From Hexactinellida sp. DTS-2022 (Eukaryota > Porifera > Hexactinellida), in the NCBI GenBank assembly GCA_028753945.1, contig JAPNXP010000009.1, positions 4,092,001 through 4,156,000 of the forward strand: a DNA stretch of 64,000 bases, in the 5' to 3' direction. Of this stretch, positions 32,636-43,465 are shown in pieces. Below the pieces are notes generated by a model. That model did not search any database. It had not been told where the DNA came from and was given only the letters and a program-made list of their open reading frames with translations. Within the stretch, counting starts at the first letter, position 1, and the number at the start of each line of letters is the position of its first letter. A program made the translations under genes and the position numbers.

Positions 32636-32817
32636 TAGTAGTATCCAAAATTATTCTAACAAGTGAAGGTAGTATATAAAATTATTCTAACAAGTGAAAG
32701 TAGTATATAAAATTATTCCAACAAGTGAATTTATTATCAAAAATTATTCTAACAAGTGAAGGTGGTATCTAAAATTATTCTAACAAGTTAAAGCGCAGAA
32801 AATTCTAACAAATGAAC
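32636..32817. repeat. Tandem repeat, ~31-bp unit, 5-6 copies
   Basis: Units share AAAATTATTCTAACAAGTGA, preceded by GTAGTATAT or similar. The last units are shorter and diverged. AT-rich minisatellite; no coding sequence. Confidence 0.9.
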
Positions 32818-33437
32818 GCACCTCAAATTTCCTGCTCATTTACATTTGATATTGATCTTTATACTATGTATTAGTGAACTATGGATGCGCTAATGCAAAT
32901 TACACTCGATTTTGAGATGTTCTAATTGAAAGAATTTAACATATTCTAGATCGATTCAATTAATTAACAGTTTACATTAATTTCAATGAACCGTTGATAT
33001 ATCCTATCGTATTTTGAGCCACTTGTATTTATAATTGAATTTTATTAGACACGTCACTTTCACCACTTACCGTATTCTTTCTAATTTAGGCGCCGCATAA
33101 AAATAATTCCTGTGTTCCAGGAACACCATAATTTGAAATAATAAAATGCAGACGGCCCTTAACATAAGTGGGCGCCTATCTAATTAGAGCCCTCCCAGGT
33201 ACGTTCATGGCAGAGCAACTGAGATATAAATAGACAAATGGCTACATAGTACTAATGACACCGACTACATATTCTAGTTACTAGTAGCTAGTCCCGCTTT
33301 AGTGTACAGAGTACAGTAATTCTTCTCAACCTCAGGTTCTCAGACTCTGTTTTACACGTGCAACTATATGATCTATTATTTAAGGGCCCAAATAAAGAAT
33401 TCCTAATTCAAAGGGCCCCCCTTTGAATATGATAGGG
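32818..33437. other. No gene; possible tiny MITE
   Basis: AT-rich. At ~33090-33180 TTAGGCGCCGCATAAAA ... AAGTGGGCGCCTA could be a ~95-bp MITE with AGGCGCC ends. Around 33385-33420 AAGGGCCC/GGGCCCCCCTTT is a short palindrome. Confidence 0.35.
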
Positions 33438-34228
33438 CATGGCCTGCTCTATATATACGGCTACACATGCTACCGAATCATGATAAAAAATAAGAGTTCA
33501 GTTTTGAAATTTTTTAATAAACTAAATTAGCTTCCTATTGGCATAATTCGCATTGTATATGGGGTAATCACCACTACAATTACAACGGAACCACTTTTGA
33601 CATCTCAGATTTGTGGTTAAGCTGTTTAGGCTTTATGATGACACCACAAATATACTACACATACAATTCGAGTCTAAAAGAACTACGAGAAAATGAAAAT
33701 ATTTTATTAATATACTTTATATACAGTTTTCGAATATATAATGAGAATGAATATAAATACACCAATAATTATATACGTTTTATGGACGAAAGTAGTTTGT
33801 TGTACTGGCGTACTAGTATTTTAGCATGTGGTTGCTTTAGAACTTTAGAAGGTCGCCTTTTTGTGATTTAGTAACCTTTGGAGTGATAATTATTAATTAA
33901 TTAGTTAATTAACTTAAATAAATCCCTACTTAGCATTCTTGTTATAAAATTATTTGAAAGTAGGAAAAATGAAATTTATTATATTTGAAATTTTTTGCAT
34001 TTACCATAAACTGTTACCGTCAGCATTGAATGGCGCCTAAACAGCTTAACCACAAATCTGAGATTGTCTAAAGTGGTTCCATTGGAATTGTAATGGTTGA
34101 TTAACACCATATACAATGCAAATTATGCCTATAGGAAGCATAGTTTAGCTTAGTATAAATTTCAAAACTGGACTCTTATTTTTATTATGATTCGATTGCA
34201 TGTCAAGCCGTGTAAATACTAAGCCATA
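33438..34228. mobile_element. Foldback element with ~190-bp arms
   Basis: Left arm ~33438-33633 and right arm ~34034-34228 are inverse copies, for example GAATCATGATAAAAAATAAG / CTTATTTTTATTATGATTC and GATTTGTGGTTAAGCTGTTT / AAACAGCTTAACCACAAATC. The ~400-bp loop holds an 86-codon frame (33611-33871) with no known motif that starts inside the left arm. Ends and target duplication are not sharp. Confidence 0.8.
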
Positions 34229-34577
34229 GACAAGGACACAGAACATGCCCGCACAGATGAAATTTTCAGATTTTTCGTCATGTCTTCACCACTATAAAGG
34301 TGCTAAACTATTTCAGAAACTGCAACAACCCTTAGTGTATTGGAAATTTCCTTTTATCCCACTTCATTTCGAAGATATTCTAGTTTCAGTAATAATTTAA
34401 TAATTGATGAGTCAGCATTTTCGATTTATCGAATTCACAAATTTGTAAAAACACCTTTTTGAAGATGTCATCATTACCTCAAGGTGTTAAGACTAATGTG
34501 TTTCGTGGCATGAGGATCAATTGACAAATTTGAAATTTGTTTGTATCTTGCACCATCTCCGAGATAATTTACATTTA
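34229..34577. repeat. Dispersed repeat (inverse copy of ~20320-20640)
   Basis: Shares CATTACCTCAAGGTGT and GTGGCATGAGGATCAATTGA with 20320-20430 in inverse orientation. No coding sequence. It abuts the MITE that begins at 34578. Confidence 0.5.
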
Positions 34578-34886
34578 CACTCAAACTTGCGAGATGCGGA
34601 CCTCTCAGATAGGGCATCTCCTTCAACTGGGTTGTCTTTTTGACGTGAAGCCAAGCTAATTACGTTTTCTTTTACCATTAATGGAGTTTAATGACAGAAT
34701 ATTATGACAAATACATGTCTTATCTTACCTATTATAACCATCACTTTTTGATTTTTCAATAAACTAGAAAATATGAATTGTACACTGGGGTTGCACATGT
34801 TCTAGCCATTGTATTTCTGAGATCCAGCCAAATCCAAGTTACGGTACCCTCCGGACGACAGTGCCCGAATAAGGGAGGTTTGAGTG
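34578..34886. mobile_element. Tc1/mariner-type MITE, 309 bp
   Basis: Ends CACTCAAACTTGCGAGATGC and GAATAAGGGAGGTTTGAGTG are inverted. TA at 34576-34577 and 34887-34888. A matching end lies at ~12430. No transposase. Confidence 0.82.
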
Positions 34887-36369
34887 TATTTGTTTTAATA
34901 TGACTAATTAATTAATTAATTAATTTAGCACTAATATCCACAGTGAATTTAATTAAATCAAATAAATTTCTTTATTCGATTTACGCAGGATGTTTTCAGA
35001 TATATTCTACTGATCCTGTTTATACAATATCATCAAAAGATTTATTGTGAATCACAACATCCTTACTTTCATCTTATCAAGTAATTCACAGTGTAGAAAA
35101 TAGGCCTAATAGGAAAAAAATTCACAAGATTATTTAGTCAATTATGATTTTCCTTATTATACTTTAATATCACTGGATGAATAAAATGCAATTTTAATCC
35201 ATTGAATTGATACCTGAGCCTAATATCTTCAATTTCAAGTAAGTCCATTTTGGATAACAATAAATTGTTGAAAAACCGCAACAATATGTGCGAATTCAAG
35301 TTGCTATTCTACATTCATATTGCTCTTTTGTCTAATTTGAAGTAGTTTGCATGCTAATAGTATGCCATAGACTGATAAATTACAAGATTACATTTAGATT
35401 CGATTGTTTTTTGGAGAAAATTTCTAACATGTGTTCGTCAGTTTTTCCAATTTGGGATCTCTGAATTTTTGCAGGTGATAAGTGTTGCATCTTTACTTTC
35501 ACACAATTTGACAAAAAACTACTTAGTGTGGACTCAATCTAAATATCTTTTATTTGTTTTTTGACCCGCCCAAGGTCGCCCAAACATTTTTTTTTTTTTT
35601 TTTTGCCCATTTTGAACATTCAAAATGAATACAATAGACTAATTTCCCTCTAGTTTACAGCAAACTATTATTTATCATAATTTAAATTAATATCGCTTAT
35701 AAATTTTAGCAGATTTTAGTTGCTACGGATTAAAATAGTTCAGAATAGTTTATGGAAGCATGTAACAAATATATAAAGCGATCTCGTTAAAATTATCCTC
35801 GCAAGACGTCATTTAAAAAGAATGTGCATGATATATCAGTCCGTGTATAGTGTAATAGCGACCCTGTATTTGTAAAAATATGGTTTAAAAGCTACAAAGG
35901 TACATATATAAAGACCCTACAAACTGAGTACAAGACACATTCTACAATAATTCATTGTTGGAATGCTATCAATAAATGTCAATTCATGTTATTTAGTTAC
36001 TTAATTATCTTGTATTAGCCCTCCTAGCTAAATTAACTTTGTTCTTTGTTTCCATAAAAATGTTAACATAAGGTAAAGCTGTTATTGCAGTGCATACATA
36101 GGTCGTAGCCTCGTGTTAAGAATTGGTATTATCGGATATGAGTCAAAGAAATAGATATAATTAAATTCTCTTTTTGGCGAAGATAATTATTGCCCTATAA
36201 ATTTCTAAGTAATTGATTTTAATCAGCTTATTACAAATTTGTTTATAATAATAATCTACGAATATAATTTATACTAAGTAATTAATTAGTTCCCAATAAG
36301 TAAGTCCCTCATACACGATACAACTTTATGACATCGTATATTATTAAGTACAGTGAACTCCCGTTATAA
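34887..36369. other. No gene seen; poly-T run
   Basis: AT-rich sequence with stops in all frames, (TAAT)n near 34905-34925 and a run of about 18 T at 35587-35604. At ~36350 TACAGTGAACTCCCGTTATA is a Tigger-type MITE end, similar to the small palindrome at 53527-53585. Confidence 0.5.
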
Positions 36370-37554
36370 TCAAGTGCACATTTTATAAGTCTTGTGTGGT
36401 AAAAATATCCTCCTAGTTTCCTTGTTCCTTCACTGGCGATAAAGCGAGAGATGATAGAACGAAGCTGTAGGTGGCTGTTTTCACTCCAAGTAACTAATTT
36501 GGATAGGCATCAAAAAAAGACAATTACCGTCTCCTACGATATGTTCCGTTTCCCATGGTTCAAAACTAGGGCTGTACCGGATATCCGGTTCTAATCCGGT
36601 ATCCGGCTGTATCCGGCCAGTTACTGAATATCCGGCCGGAACCGGATATGAACTACTATCCGGCCGGTTACGGTCCCAATTGTATTTGTGTATGAATTAA
36701 AGAATTACTATCCCTCAGATTATATAGTGAATTTCCATTTCTCTAGGGTCATTAACTATCCATTTCTTCTGTCGTTCTAATGTCTGGTACAGGTTTTCTT
36801 GTTTAGATATTCTTGGAGTAGAATTTAGATAGTGTGTAATAGCAGAACTAGTTGATTGAAAAATACTATGATCTTCTTGTTGTTGATTTCTACAAGAGGA
36901 TTTTCCTTTATTTTATTTTTTAAATTTCTGGGTGTTAATGTTTTTTAGATAATGATAATAATGCCAAATTTTACTCATGCTGGGATTGATAAAAAATGCA
37001 ACCTTTCAAGCTAATTTAAAAGCGATCACTAAAATATATAGGAATCGAAAACTAAATATGTTATTGAAAAGATCTTATTTACCAAGGCTGTATGCGATTG
37101 AAAGCATATTCATATACGGTATCAATTGTGGAAAAACATAAATTATTTTAGAAGCCTCCCTAAAAAACACAAGCTTAGTATATGTACTAATTTATCAAGA
37201 ATAAGCAGAACTTGTTCTTGATGTGATATTATGGTATCATTTGTCAAATATATATTTAGCCGGCTATCCGGCCTGATAACCGGATAATTGAACACCGTAT
37301 ATCCGGATCCGGCCGGAGTAGAGAATCTCTAATCCGGTACAGCTCTATTCAAAACCGCTAAGTATCTTCCCAACGCTATTGTATGGTTGTCTGCAAACTG
37401 ATTCAAATGAATTCCCCAACATATTGCATTTACTACGCTGACAATTTTCATCTGTTACATTGATCCTTGGGTCCATTGGTATGTCGTATGGATTACGGAG
37501 AGGAACTGCGTCGTGAAATACTTCCCATAACATTGTGTTTAGATACTGCACTCC
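36370..37554 (-). pseudogene. Copy II OTU exon, split by a hAT element
   Basis: After acceptor TATTTTAG (37555-37562) the frame reads VQYLNTMLWEVFHDAVPLRN, then DPRINVTDENC and SVCRQPYNSVGKILSGF up to 37348. Beyond the hAT element it resumes at 36566 with EPWETEHIVGDGNCLF (OTU catalytic DGNC), then after a slip HLQLRSIISRFIASEGT. The hAT target duplication GTTTTGAA (minus) encodes the residues at the split, so removing the element restores GFEPWETEH in frame. The catalytic His region is not recognisable. Confidence 0.85.
36567..37347. mobile_element. Non-autonomous hAT element, 781 bp (CCGGATATCC family)
   Basis: Ends TAGGGCTGTACCGGAT and ATCCGGTACAGCTCTA are inverted. Exact duplications TTCAAAAC at 36559-36566 and 37348-37355. 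Many GGATATCCGG-type palindromes fill both subterminal regions, probably binding sites for the hAT transposase. It splits the OTU exon of the integrase gene. A right-half copy lies at 10918-11162. Confidence 0.95.
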
Positions 37555-37586
37555 CTAAAATATTCATTCGTTTACAATTTAATTAA

Positions 37587-38607
37587 TACTAGCGGCTTCG
37601 CTTGCTAGGTCGCTTCGCGGCAGAACACAACCGCTTCGCGGTTGGTGTGCGGTTTATATACTCCTAATATTGATTATGATGCGTAAATAAGCCTAAATAG
37701 TCAAAGTTAACAATATGAAATTTTAATGATTACGTCATCATGCGATAATGAGTTAGCATATTGGCGATCTGGTGTGACCAAAATGTCCGCATCATTAATG
37801 TACATGTTCTATTAATATTTCAGATTTTAATCTCTTAGAGGGCTCCAATTATGTGCGATTAAGTGAATTTTAAGGTTTCTCGAAATGTGACAATGACGTC
37901 ATAACTTGTCGAGGTGTGAGAAATTTTGAGTGGAAACCTCAACTTGTTGGCGGGTGCCAAAAGTTACCCCTATATGCCAAATATCCCATTTGGAAACCGT
38001 CCACTTTCTTCAATCAACTCGTAACATACAAACAAATATATATGTTGCAGTCCAAGTGCGTTTCAACGCCAAACGCGTTTAGCGCATTTTAATTCAGCCA
38101 AACGCGTTTGGCGTGTTTATATACGCCATTCGCGTTTCTAACATTATTTCTTTTTATTTGGTGTTATTTAATTCAAATTTTGTTCAACAATACAAATAAT
38201 TTCGAATTATTCGGAATTATATTTCCCTCTAAGGCGAGGTACATATTGTTCAATTACTTAGTTTTGAACGTGAATTGTTTTTAATTCACAATGGTTTAAA
38301 TATTTAGTATAAGTGGCAATGGTATTATTTTAGTACAGAGATTAAAATTAACAGTAAATATTGTAGAACAGATATTTGAATATTAATTAGATACATACTC
38401 TGTTTGTGAATAATCTAACTAGCATTATTAATTAAATATCAACAAATAAAAAGAAATAAAGTTAGAAACTCGAATTGCGTATATAAATACGCCAAACGCG
38501 TTTGGATGAATTAAAATGGGCCAAACGCGTTTGGCGTTGAAACGCACTTGGACTGCAACATATACACACACATATATACCCAAGCTTGTGTTTTAATATT
38601 ATAGATA
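37587..38607 (-). mobile_element. Helentron-like non-autonomous element with nested palindrome
   Basis: Inverse of 52911-53418. It starts (minus) ATCTATAATATTAAAACAC and ends CGCGAAGCGACCTAGCAAGC... CGCTAGTATTA, with the same body motifs (GGACGGTTTCCAAATGGGAT, ATGACGTCATTGTCACA). Short complementary ends (TCTATA/TAGTAT) and a GC hairpin near the 3' end are typical of Helentron-derived elements. It lies in an intron of integrase copy II. A palindromic element is inserted at 38038-38575. Confidence 0.75.
38038..38575. mobile_element. Palindromic MITE with CCAAACGCGTTTGG motifs
   Basis: Left arm ~38038-38175 and right arm ~38436-38575 are about 90% identical inverses, starting ATATGTTGCAGTCCAAGTGC. 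Each arm contains ACGCCAAACGCGTTTGG-type palindromes twice; GCCAAACGCGTTTGGC is itself perfectly self-complementary. The inner ~260 bp is AT-rich and non-coding. Inserted in the Helentron-like element. Confidence 0.82.
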
Positions 38608-38903
38608 TTTATAATTACAGTTGAAACCGGTTTTTTCTAACCATTTCTTTTCAGATAAAATAGTAAGAAAAAACCGGTAGTTAGAAAAACCGATGAAAAA
38701 TAGAGTATAGTTGGAATTTCTTACAAAAGATTGCATTACTAATAGTTAGAATAAACCGATAAGTTAGAATAACCCGAGTTAGAATGAACCAGTTTCGACT
38801 GTATATTGTTATAGCCTGCTTTCGAAGGTACGTATTGACTGAACAAATATACTTATTTAACTGAATTGAGTTGATGAATGTATTGTTAGATTATTTTACT
38901 TAC

Positions 38904-39006
38904 CACGAAATACAGTACTTTGTGTCTGTATCTAGCACTCTGGGTATCTGATAGCTGGGTAGTGATCTGTTGTCCATCCGAGTATAATCTCCATAATGTC
39001 TCTTTT
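38904..39006 (-). pseudogene. Copy II exon KETLW...LYFV
   Basis: Acceptor TTATTGTAG, then KETLWRLYSDGQQITTQLSD and TQSARYRHKVLYFV, then donor GTAAGT. The frame is fully open and in phase with the neighbouring exons (KKKL before, VQYLNTMLWEVF after). It links the integrase part to the OTU exon. No named domain. Confidence 0.75.
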
Positions 39007-39065
39007 CTACAATAAATTGATAAAATTATAATTAGTAGTTATCGTATCAATCATTGATAACTTAC

Positions 39066-39188
39066 AACTTCTTCTTTCCACCATCCGAATACTCGAATAA
39101 CACTGTGTTGGGAGTGTAGTCGTGTGCTTTGTGTAACTTGTTGTGCAGCTCTTCATGTAGAGGAGTCATGAAGGTTTGCACACGTATA
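39066..39188 (-). pseudogene. Copy II exon VQTFMTPLHEE...GGKKK
   Basis: Reads VQTFMTPLHEELHNKLHKAH, DYTPNTVLFEYSDGGKKKL up to donor GTAAGT. The upstream edge is where the Tigger-type MITE 39189-39375 inserted; beyond it a few codons continue to an acceptor near 39410 (TTTGTAG) but include a stop. Confidence 0.75.
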
Positions 39189-39375
39189 CAGTAGAGCCTC
39201 TGAACAACGGACACCTTGGGACCGGAACCGTTGTCCGTTATTTAGAAGTTGTCCGCTATTTAGAGGTTGCTTTTCTATTAGACATATGCTAAATAAATAA
39301 ATCCGTGCCACGAGGGTTGTCCGTTATTTAGAGGTTGTCCGCTATTTGGAGTGTCCGTTATGGGAGGCTCCACTG
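39189..39375. mobile_element. MITE derived from the local Tigger family, 187 bp
   Basis: Ends CAGTAGAGCCTCTGAACAAC and GGAGGCTCCACTG with TA at 39187-39188 and 39376-39377. Subterminal GTTGTCCGTTATTTAGA / GTTGTCCGCTATTT repeats match the terminal sequences of the complete Tigger at 49390-52088. It is thus a deletion derivative that this Tigger (or a relative) could once have moved. It splits an exon of integrase copy II. Confidence 0.9.
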
Positions 39376-39546
39376 TATTCTGCTTTAGGATTTCCTACAA
39401 ATGACAACATTTTTAAGAAATTATCACAGGATGTTACATATATTCTGGAATGACGTCAATTGAAGGTGTAAAGCTAAAATAACAATGAGTGTCAATAATG
39501 GTGACACTTAATGAATTAGACTGTAGATGTGAAAACGGAACCTTAC

Positions 39547-39609
39547 ATTTAAGTTATTAAGGTGTTGAAAAATAGATTCCGTAGAAAATCCGAAGAGATT
39601 CAGGTACAT
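39547..39609 (-). pseudogene. Copy II small exon (LNLFGFSTESIF)
   Basis: Acceptor CATTCTTAG, then YLNLFGFSTESIFQHLNNLN, then donor GTAAGG. Same exon as 22179-22241 in copy I. Confidence 0.8.
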
Positions 39610-39687
39610 CTAAGAATGAAATATTTTATCATTAAATAATTAACACTATTTATCTTTTAAATAACAACTCAATCACAATGAATTTAC

Positions 39688-39962
39688 CTGTGAGGTATTG
39701 ATTCCTATGCTAGTAACGAGGCTTACTTTCTTCTTAGTATTCTTGGAACTAGAGGATCTTTCGAAGTAAGGTTTTGTGATATTGATTGGAATATTTTTGT
39801 CCTTCTTGGCACCTAAGTCTGTTTTAGAAATTGTAACATGGCTTTCTGTTACTTTCGACACCGTGTAAGGCCCGAGATGTTCGTTTGCTTCATTGTTTTG
39901 GGCATGTGTTTTAGTTTGAGATGTTGGTATAGATGATCTTATCATACTTCTTTAGAGGAGCA
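39688..39962 (-). pseudogene. Copy II GPY/F-type exon of the integrase
   Basis: Acceptor GTAATTAG at 39963-39970, donor ACAG|GTAAAT at 39688. Contains NEANEHLGPYTVSKVTESHV then INITKPYFERSSSSKNTKKK. LGPYTV is the GPY/F-like module that ends many integrases and helps multimerisation or DNA binding. It is separated from the integrase core exon (ending 43466) by an intron now holding the 3.4-kb palindromic element. Confidence 0.82.
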
Positions 39963-40597
39963 CTAATTACAGAGATAATAATTGTAGTAGTAGGGCAGAT
40001 AAGCTGATGGATGTGGACATCCCGGACCAAAGAACCAAATTTGTTCCACATATAGAACATTGCTTGGGCACTCGATTTTGGGTAGGATCCACTTCAGCCG
40101 GATACATTATGACCCCCATCAGGCATTTTCAAAATGACCACTTTAATATTATTCCGACAAAAGTCCGCATTCACGAACTCATGTCAAATGACTTCGTATA
40201 AGGTTATTATATACATAGTTGTAATCAGAACAGTGTGCGCTGTCGAAAGATGGGTCACTTGGTAGGGTTGCTATAATTTCTGAGAATGGAATGTTCAACA
40301 TTCCATCGTTGTCAAGGAAACTTTTTAATCTGAATATGGTCATGTGACTTTAGGTGCGCCCCGAGCAAATTCCATACAAATTTTATTGGTTATAGTGATA
40401 TCATTATTGGATATAGTGATAATTTGTGTCCAGATTACACAATAATATTTAATTTTTGACCTTCCTTGGACCCCATAATTTCATATTTACAGTATAAATA
40501 TCGTTACCACTTGAATTTGATAAGGAATTTGATTATTCTTTTCAGAATATAAGTATTGACAATGTATACAGTCATATATTATATGCGGTGATACAGT

Positions 40598-40667
40598 GGA
40601 TATAGTGATATATTGGGTATAGTGATATATTGGATATAGTGATATATTGGATATAGTGATAATTTGG
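40598..40667 (+). repeat. 20-bp iterons in the left arm of the palindromic transposon
   Basis: Three to four direct copies of GGATATAGTGATATATT(G) with 20-bp spacing; isolated half-copies (GGTTATAGTGATATC, GGATATAGTGATAATTTG) lie at ~40388-40434. The inverse array lies at ~42413-42490. Regular subterminal iterons of this kind are often transposase binding sites. Confidence 0.85.
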
Positions 40668-40866
40668 CCACAAATTAGATGTCCCCACCATTATCACTAT
40701 ATCCAATATGCACTGTATCTTATTTCCAGATTGGACTAAATATCACTTGAAAAGTTATATTACATTTTGTGGTTAATGATTAACTACTAAAAGTAATAAA
40801 GTGAGAATTGTGTGATTACTGTGATGGTATACTAAAAATTATGGTTCGTACCATGTGTCCATGTCA

Positions 40867-41890
40867 CTAAAAATATTGCTTCTCACAAGTTACAACTACA
40901 AAGTTCTGTGCATATCCAACGCGCTTTTCTGCACGCGCATCTATCGCCAAAGTCACTTCTACTCTTGAAGCTACAATTACGAATTCACTGCATGCTTTTG
41001 AAGCCACAGGTAAACTGTTCCATACAGGAACCCATGATTGGGTTTTATCATCAATAGTCCAGCCCCGACCTTCTGGAGTAGGTACCCGTTGTCCAATTTG
41101 CTCACTGGTGCACCATATTCCAGACTGATATGCAACTCGTTTTGAGTGTTGTAGTAGTGCATTCCACATACTGTAAATTTCTTGCTTTATTATAAAGAAT
41201 AACTGTAAAGCGTTCCAGCAGCTAAAAATGCTGAGCATCGAATTCTACTTTTGTTTAAGGGTTGAGTGCCATATAGGTAAAGGCAAATGTCACATCATGA
41301 TAACAGTTTCAAACCTCCCATGCTGACCACTTCCATCTCCCAAAGAATGAAGATGTAGTATCACATCCCGTGAAACAATAGAAAACAGGAAGGGCCAGAG
41401 ATTTCTCTCTTCCTACTTCTTCGTAGATTGCTATGATATGATTATATGTAAAGTTCTTTCCTGTACCAAAGCTAACCCAAATGTTCACATCTTTGCATAT
41501 GGTAATCAAGTGATGTAACTTTCCATGTCAACTGTGCGCACTAGACATTTAGTATAGTTATTGAGAATGGCATCCTGTAAATGGATCAGCAGCCTGGTGT
41601 CAGCTTCCTCATGATCACATAGTGCCATAGAACGATCACTTCCTCGAAGAATAGCTGTGACACCAGTCATGATGATTATTTCCTTGCCTTCGGGACAATC
41701 TTGTTGGAAAGAAATGCAAACAGTTCTTGTTTATTAGTTGGATCACGTAAGAAATCTGTCCAATTTCTTGGGAGCTTATTTCTTACTTGCAAACTTTTGT
41801 CCGTAACCTTTACCTATCTTTGTTCTAGTGGACTATTGATGCTCCTGGGGATCTATATGTCCCATACTAATACTATATCAACTCTTTTGG
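40867..41890 (-). pseudogene. TGCDT/CXC-family protein inside the palindromic transposon
   Basis: Minus strand, several frames. In order: VRNKLPRNWTDFLRDPTNKQ (~41790), MTGVTAILRGSDRSMALCDH then EEADTRLLIHLQDAI (~41660-41560), DVNIWVSFGTGKNFTYNHI (~41490), ALPVFYCFTGCDTTSSFFGR (~41400), RVAYQSGIWCTSEQIG (~41130), WVPVWNSLPVASKACSEFV (~41035), then a Cys-rich end (CRKARWICTELCSCNCE in another frame) to 40867. I recall this layout (HEEADTR, TGCDT..F.G, W.P.W..LP..S..C, CxC tail) from many unnamed cnidarian, sponge and mollusc proteins; its acidic motifs suggest a nuclease-like fold, but that is inference. Frameshifts show decay. The N-terminal part of the family is at 14820-15104. Confidence 0.72.
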
Positions 41891-41922
41891 TGTTTGATAG
41901 TTGGTTAATGATGTATGGGACA

Positions 41923-42179
41923 CATAGGCGTCAAGTTTTGGAAAATATAATCAAAGATGGGGGGGTCTGGAGGGGTGGGGCCAACGGGAGGTTTACTAAA
42001 TATTTCCAGATTTATTTCTTCAGAAACTAATTCTGGATATAATGAGTAAACAAACGTAATTTTCACACTCTATCATCCCTTGGTCGATCAAAATGACCAC
42101 TTTCATTTAAAATATAAATCAACCGACAGGCCCGGGAGTCGTCCCCCCCCCCCTCAAAACCCAAAACATGGCGCCTATG
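41923..42179. mobile_element. Non-autonomous hAT element, 257 bp, CATAGGCGTC family
   Basis: Ends CATAGGCGTCAAGTTTTGG and CCAAAACATGGCGCCTATG. Exact 8-bp duplications ATGGGACA at 41915-41922 and 42180-42187. Contains a G-rich patch (GGGGGGGTCTGGAGGGGTGG) and a C run. Same TIR family as 42500-42666. Confidence 0.93.
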
Positions 42180-42499
42180 ATGGGACAAATACTTGATTAG
42201 CATAAAGTCCGCTTTATTTTATTTGGGCTACATAGAAAATTGAAACTAAGGGACATGATAGATAAATTTATGGCATATCCACTTTTCATTCTTAAGCTAG
42301 CTAATCATTGACCACTAAATGTAATATAACTTTTCAAGTGATATTTAGTCCAATCTGGAAATAATATACTGTACATATTGGATATAGTGATAATGGTGGG
42401 GACATCTAATTTGTGGCCAAATTATCACTATATCCAATATATCACTATATCCAATATATCACTATACCCAATATATCACTATATCCACTGTATCACCGC

Positions 42500-42666
42500 C
42501 ATAGGCGTCGTAAATGCAAAGGTCAATCCTTCGGCCCGCCCGGAAATTCCGGGTAATGTCCGGGTAAACTCCGGGTAAACTCGGAGTTTAGTGTTAGTAG
42601 CATAGGGACAATCCCTTCGGCCCGCCCGGACATTTCCGGGCTCCCGGGCGGTTTACGACGCCTATG
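42500..42666. mobile_element. Non-autonomous hAT element, 167 bp, CATAGGCGTC family
   Basis: Ends CATAGGCGTCGTAAA and TTTACGACGCCTATG are perfect inverses over 15 bp. Exact duplications ATCACCGC at 42492-42499 and 42667-42674. The left arm of the host palindrome shows the empty site (GCGGTGAT), proving insertion after the arms formed. Inside are repeated CCTTCGGCCCGCCCGGA and CCGGGTAAACTC units. Confidence 0.96.
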
Positions 42667-43465
42667 ATCACCGCATATAATATATGACTGTATACATTGT
42701 CAATACTTATATTCTGAAAAGAATAATCAAATTCCTTATCAAATTCAAGTGGTAACGATATTTATACTGTAAAATATGAAATTATGGGGTCCAAGGAAGG
42801 TCAAAAATTAAATATTATTGTGTAATCTGTACACAAATTATCACTATATCCAATAATGATATCACTATAACCAATAAATTTGTATGGGATTTGCTCGGGG
42901 ACGCACCTAAAGCTGCAAAATTATAACTATATCCAATATATCACTGTATCCATTATGTACTGTATTCGTAATCAGCAAGGAATTTCCGTTAATTAGAGGG
43001 GTCACATGACCATATTCAGATTAAAAAGTTTCCTTGACAACGATGGAATGTTGAACATTCCATTCTCAGAAATTATAGCAACCCTACCAAGTGACCCATC
43101 TTTCGACAGCGCACACTGTTCTGATTACAACTATGCATATAATAACCTTATACGAAGTCATTTGACATGAGTTCGTGAATGCGGACTTTTGTCGGAATAA
43201 TATTAAAGTGGTCATTTTGAAAATGCCTGATGGAGGTCATGATGTATCCGGTTGAAGTGGATCCTACCAAATCGAGTGCCCAAGCAATGGTGTATATGTG
43301 GAAAAATTTGGAGCTTTGGTCCGGGATGTCCACATCCTTCCAAAATATGGGCTTAAGCTGCCCTACCATAGTAGAAAGAATTAATCAAACATTAGTAACA
43401 AAATGGACTGTGTAGTATGTATGAATTAAATATAGTCTTCAGTTCAACTAACCGATTAGTGTTAC

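Larger units (their letters stand above)
39991..43376. mobile_element. 3.4-kb palindromic transposon with ~800-bp arms
   Basis: Left arm 39991-~40788, right arm ~42290-43376, inverse copies of high identity (GTCCGCATTCACGAACTCAT appears inverted in both). Ends TAGGGCAG and CTGCCCTA(C); flanks TGTAGTAG and CATAGTAG share 6 of 8, a possible worn hAT-type duplication. Each arm carries 20-bp iterons (GGATATAGTGATATATT) three to four times (40598-40667 and inverse). The ~1.5-kb centre holds the TGCDT/CXC-family gene on the minus strand. Two hAT MITEs of one family lie in the centre (41923-42179) and right arm (42500-42666). It is inserted in an intron of integrase copy II. Confidence 0.82.

Noticed and set aside
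32636..32817. Regular repeats that could be mistaken for a CRISPR array (also 57149-57332 and 19060-19380)
   Set aside because: The 'spacers' are copies of each other, units are contiguous, and the genome is animal-like; these are minisatellites.
33611..33871. 86-codon frame in the foldback loop as a gene
   Set aside because: It begins in the arm, has no motif and very AT-driven composition.
40007..40201. 64-codon frame repeated at 43148-43369 on the other strand (SNDFV end)
   Set aside because: Both are the same stretch of the palindrome arms; no homology to known proteins and stops differ, so it is arm DNA rather than two genes.
39991..43376. Assembly artefact explanation for the large palindrome
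   Set aside because: The arms differ by many substitutions and by a hAT insertion with its own duplication in one arm only, which an artefactual mirror would not show.
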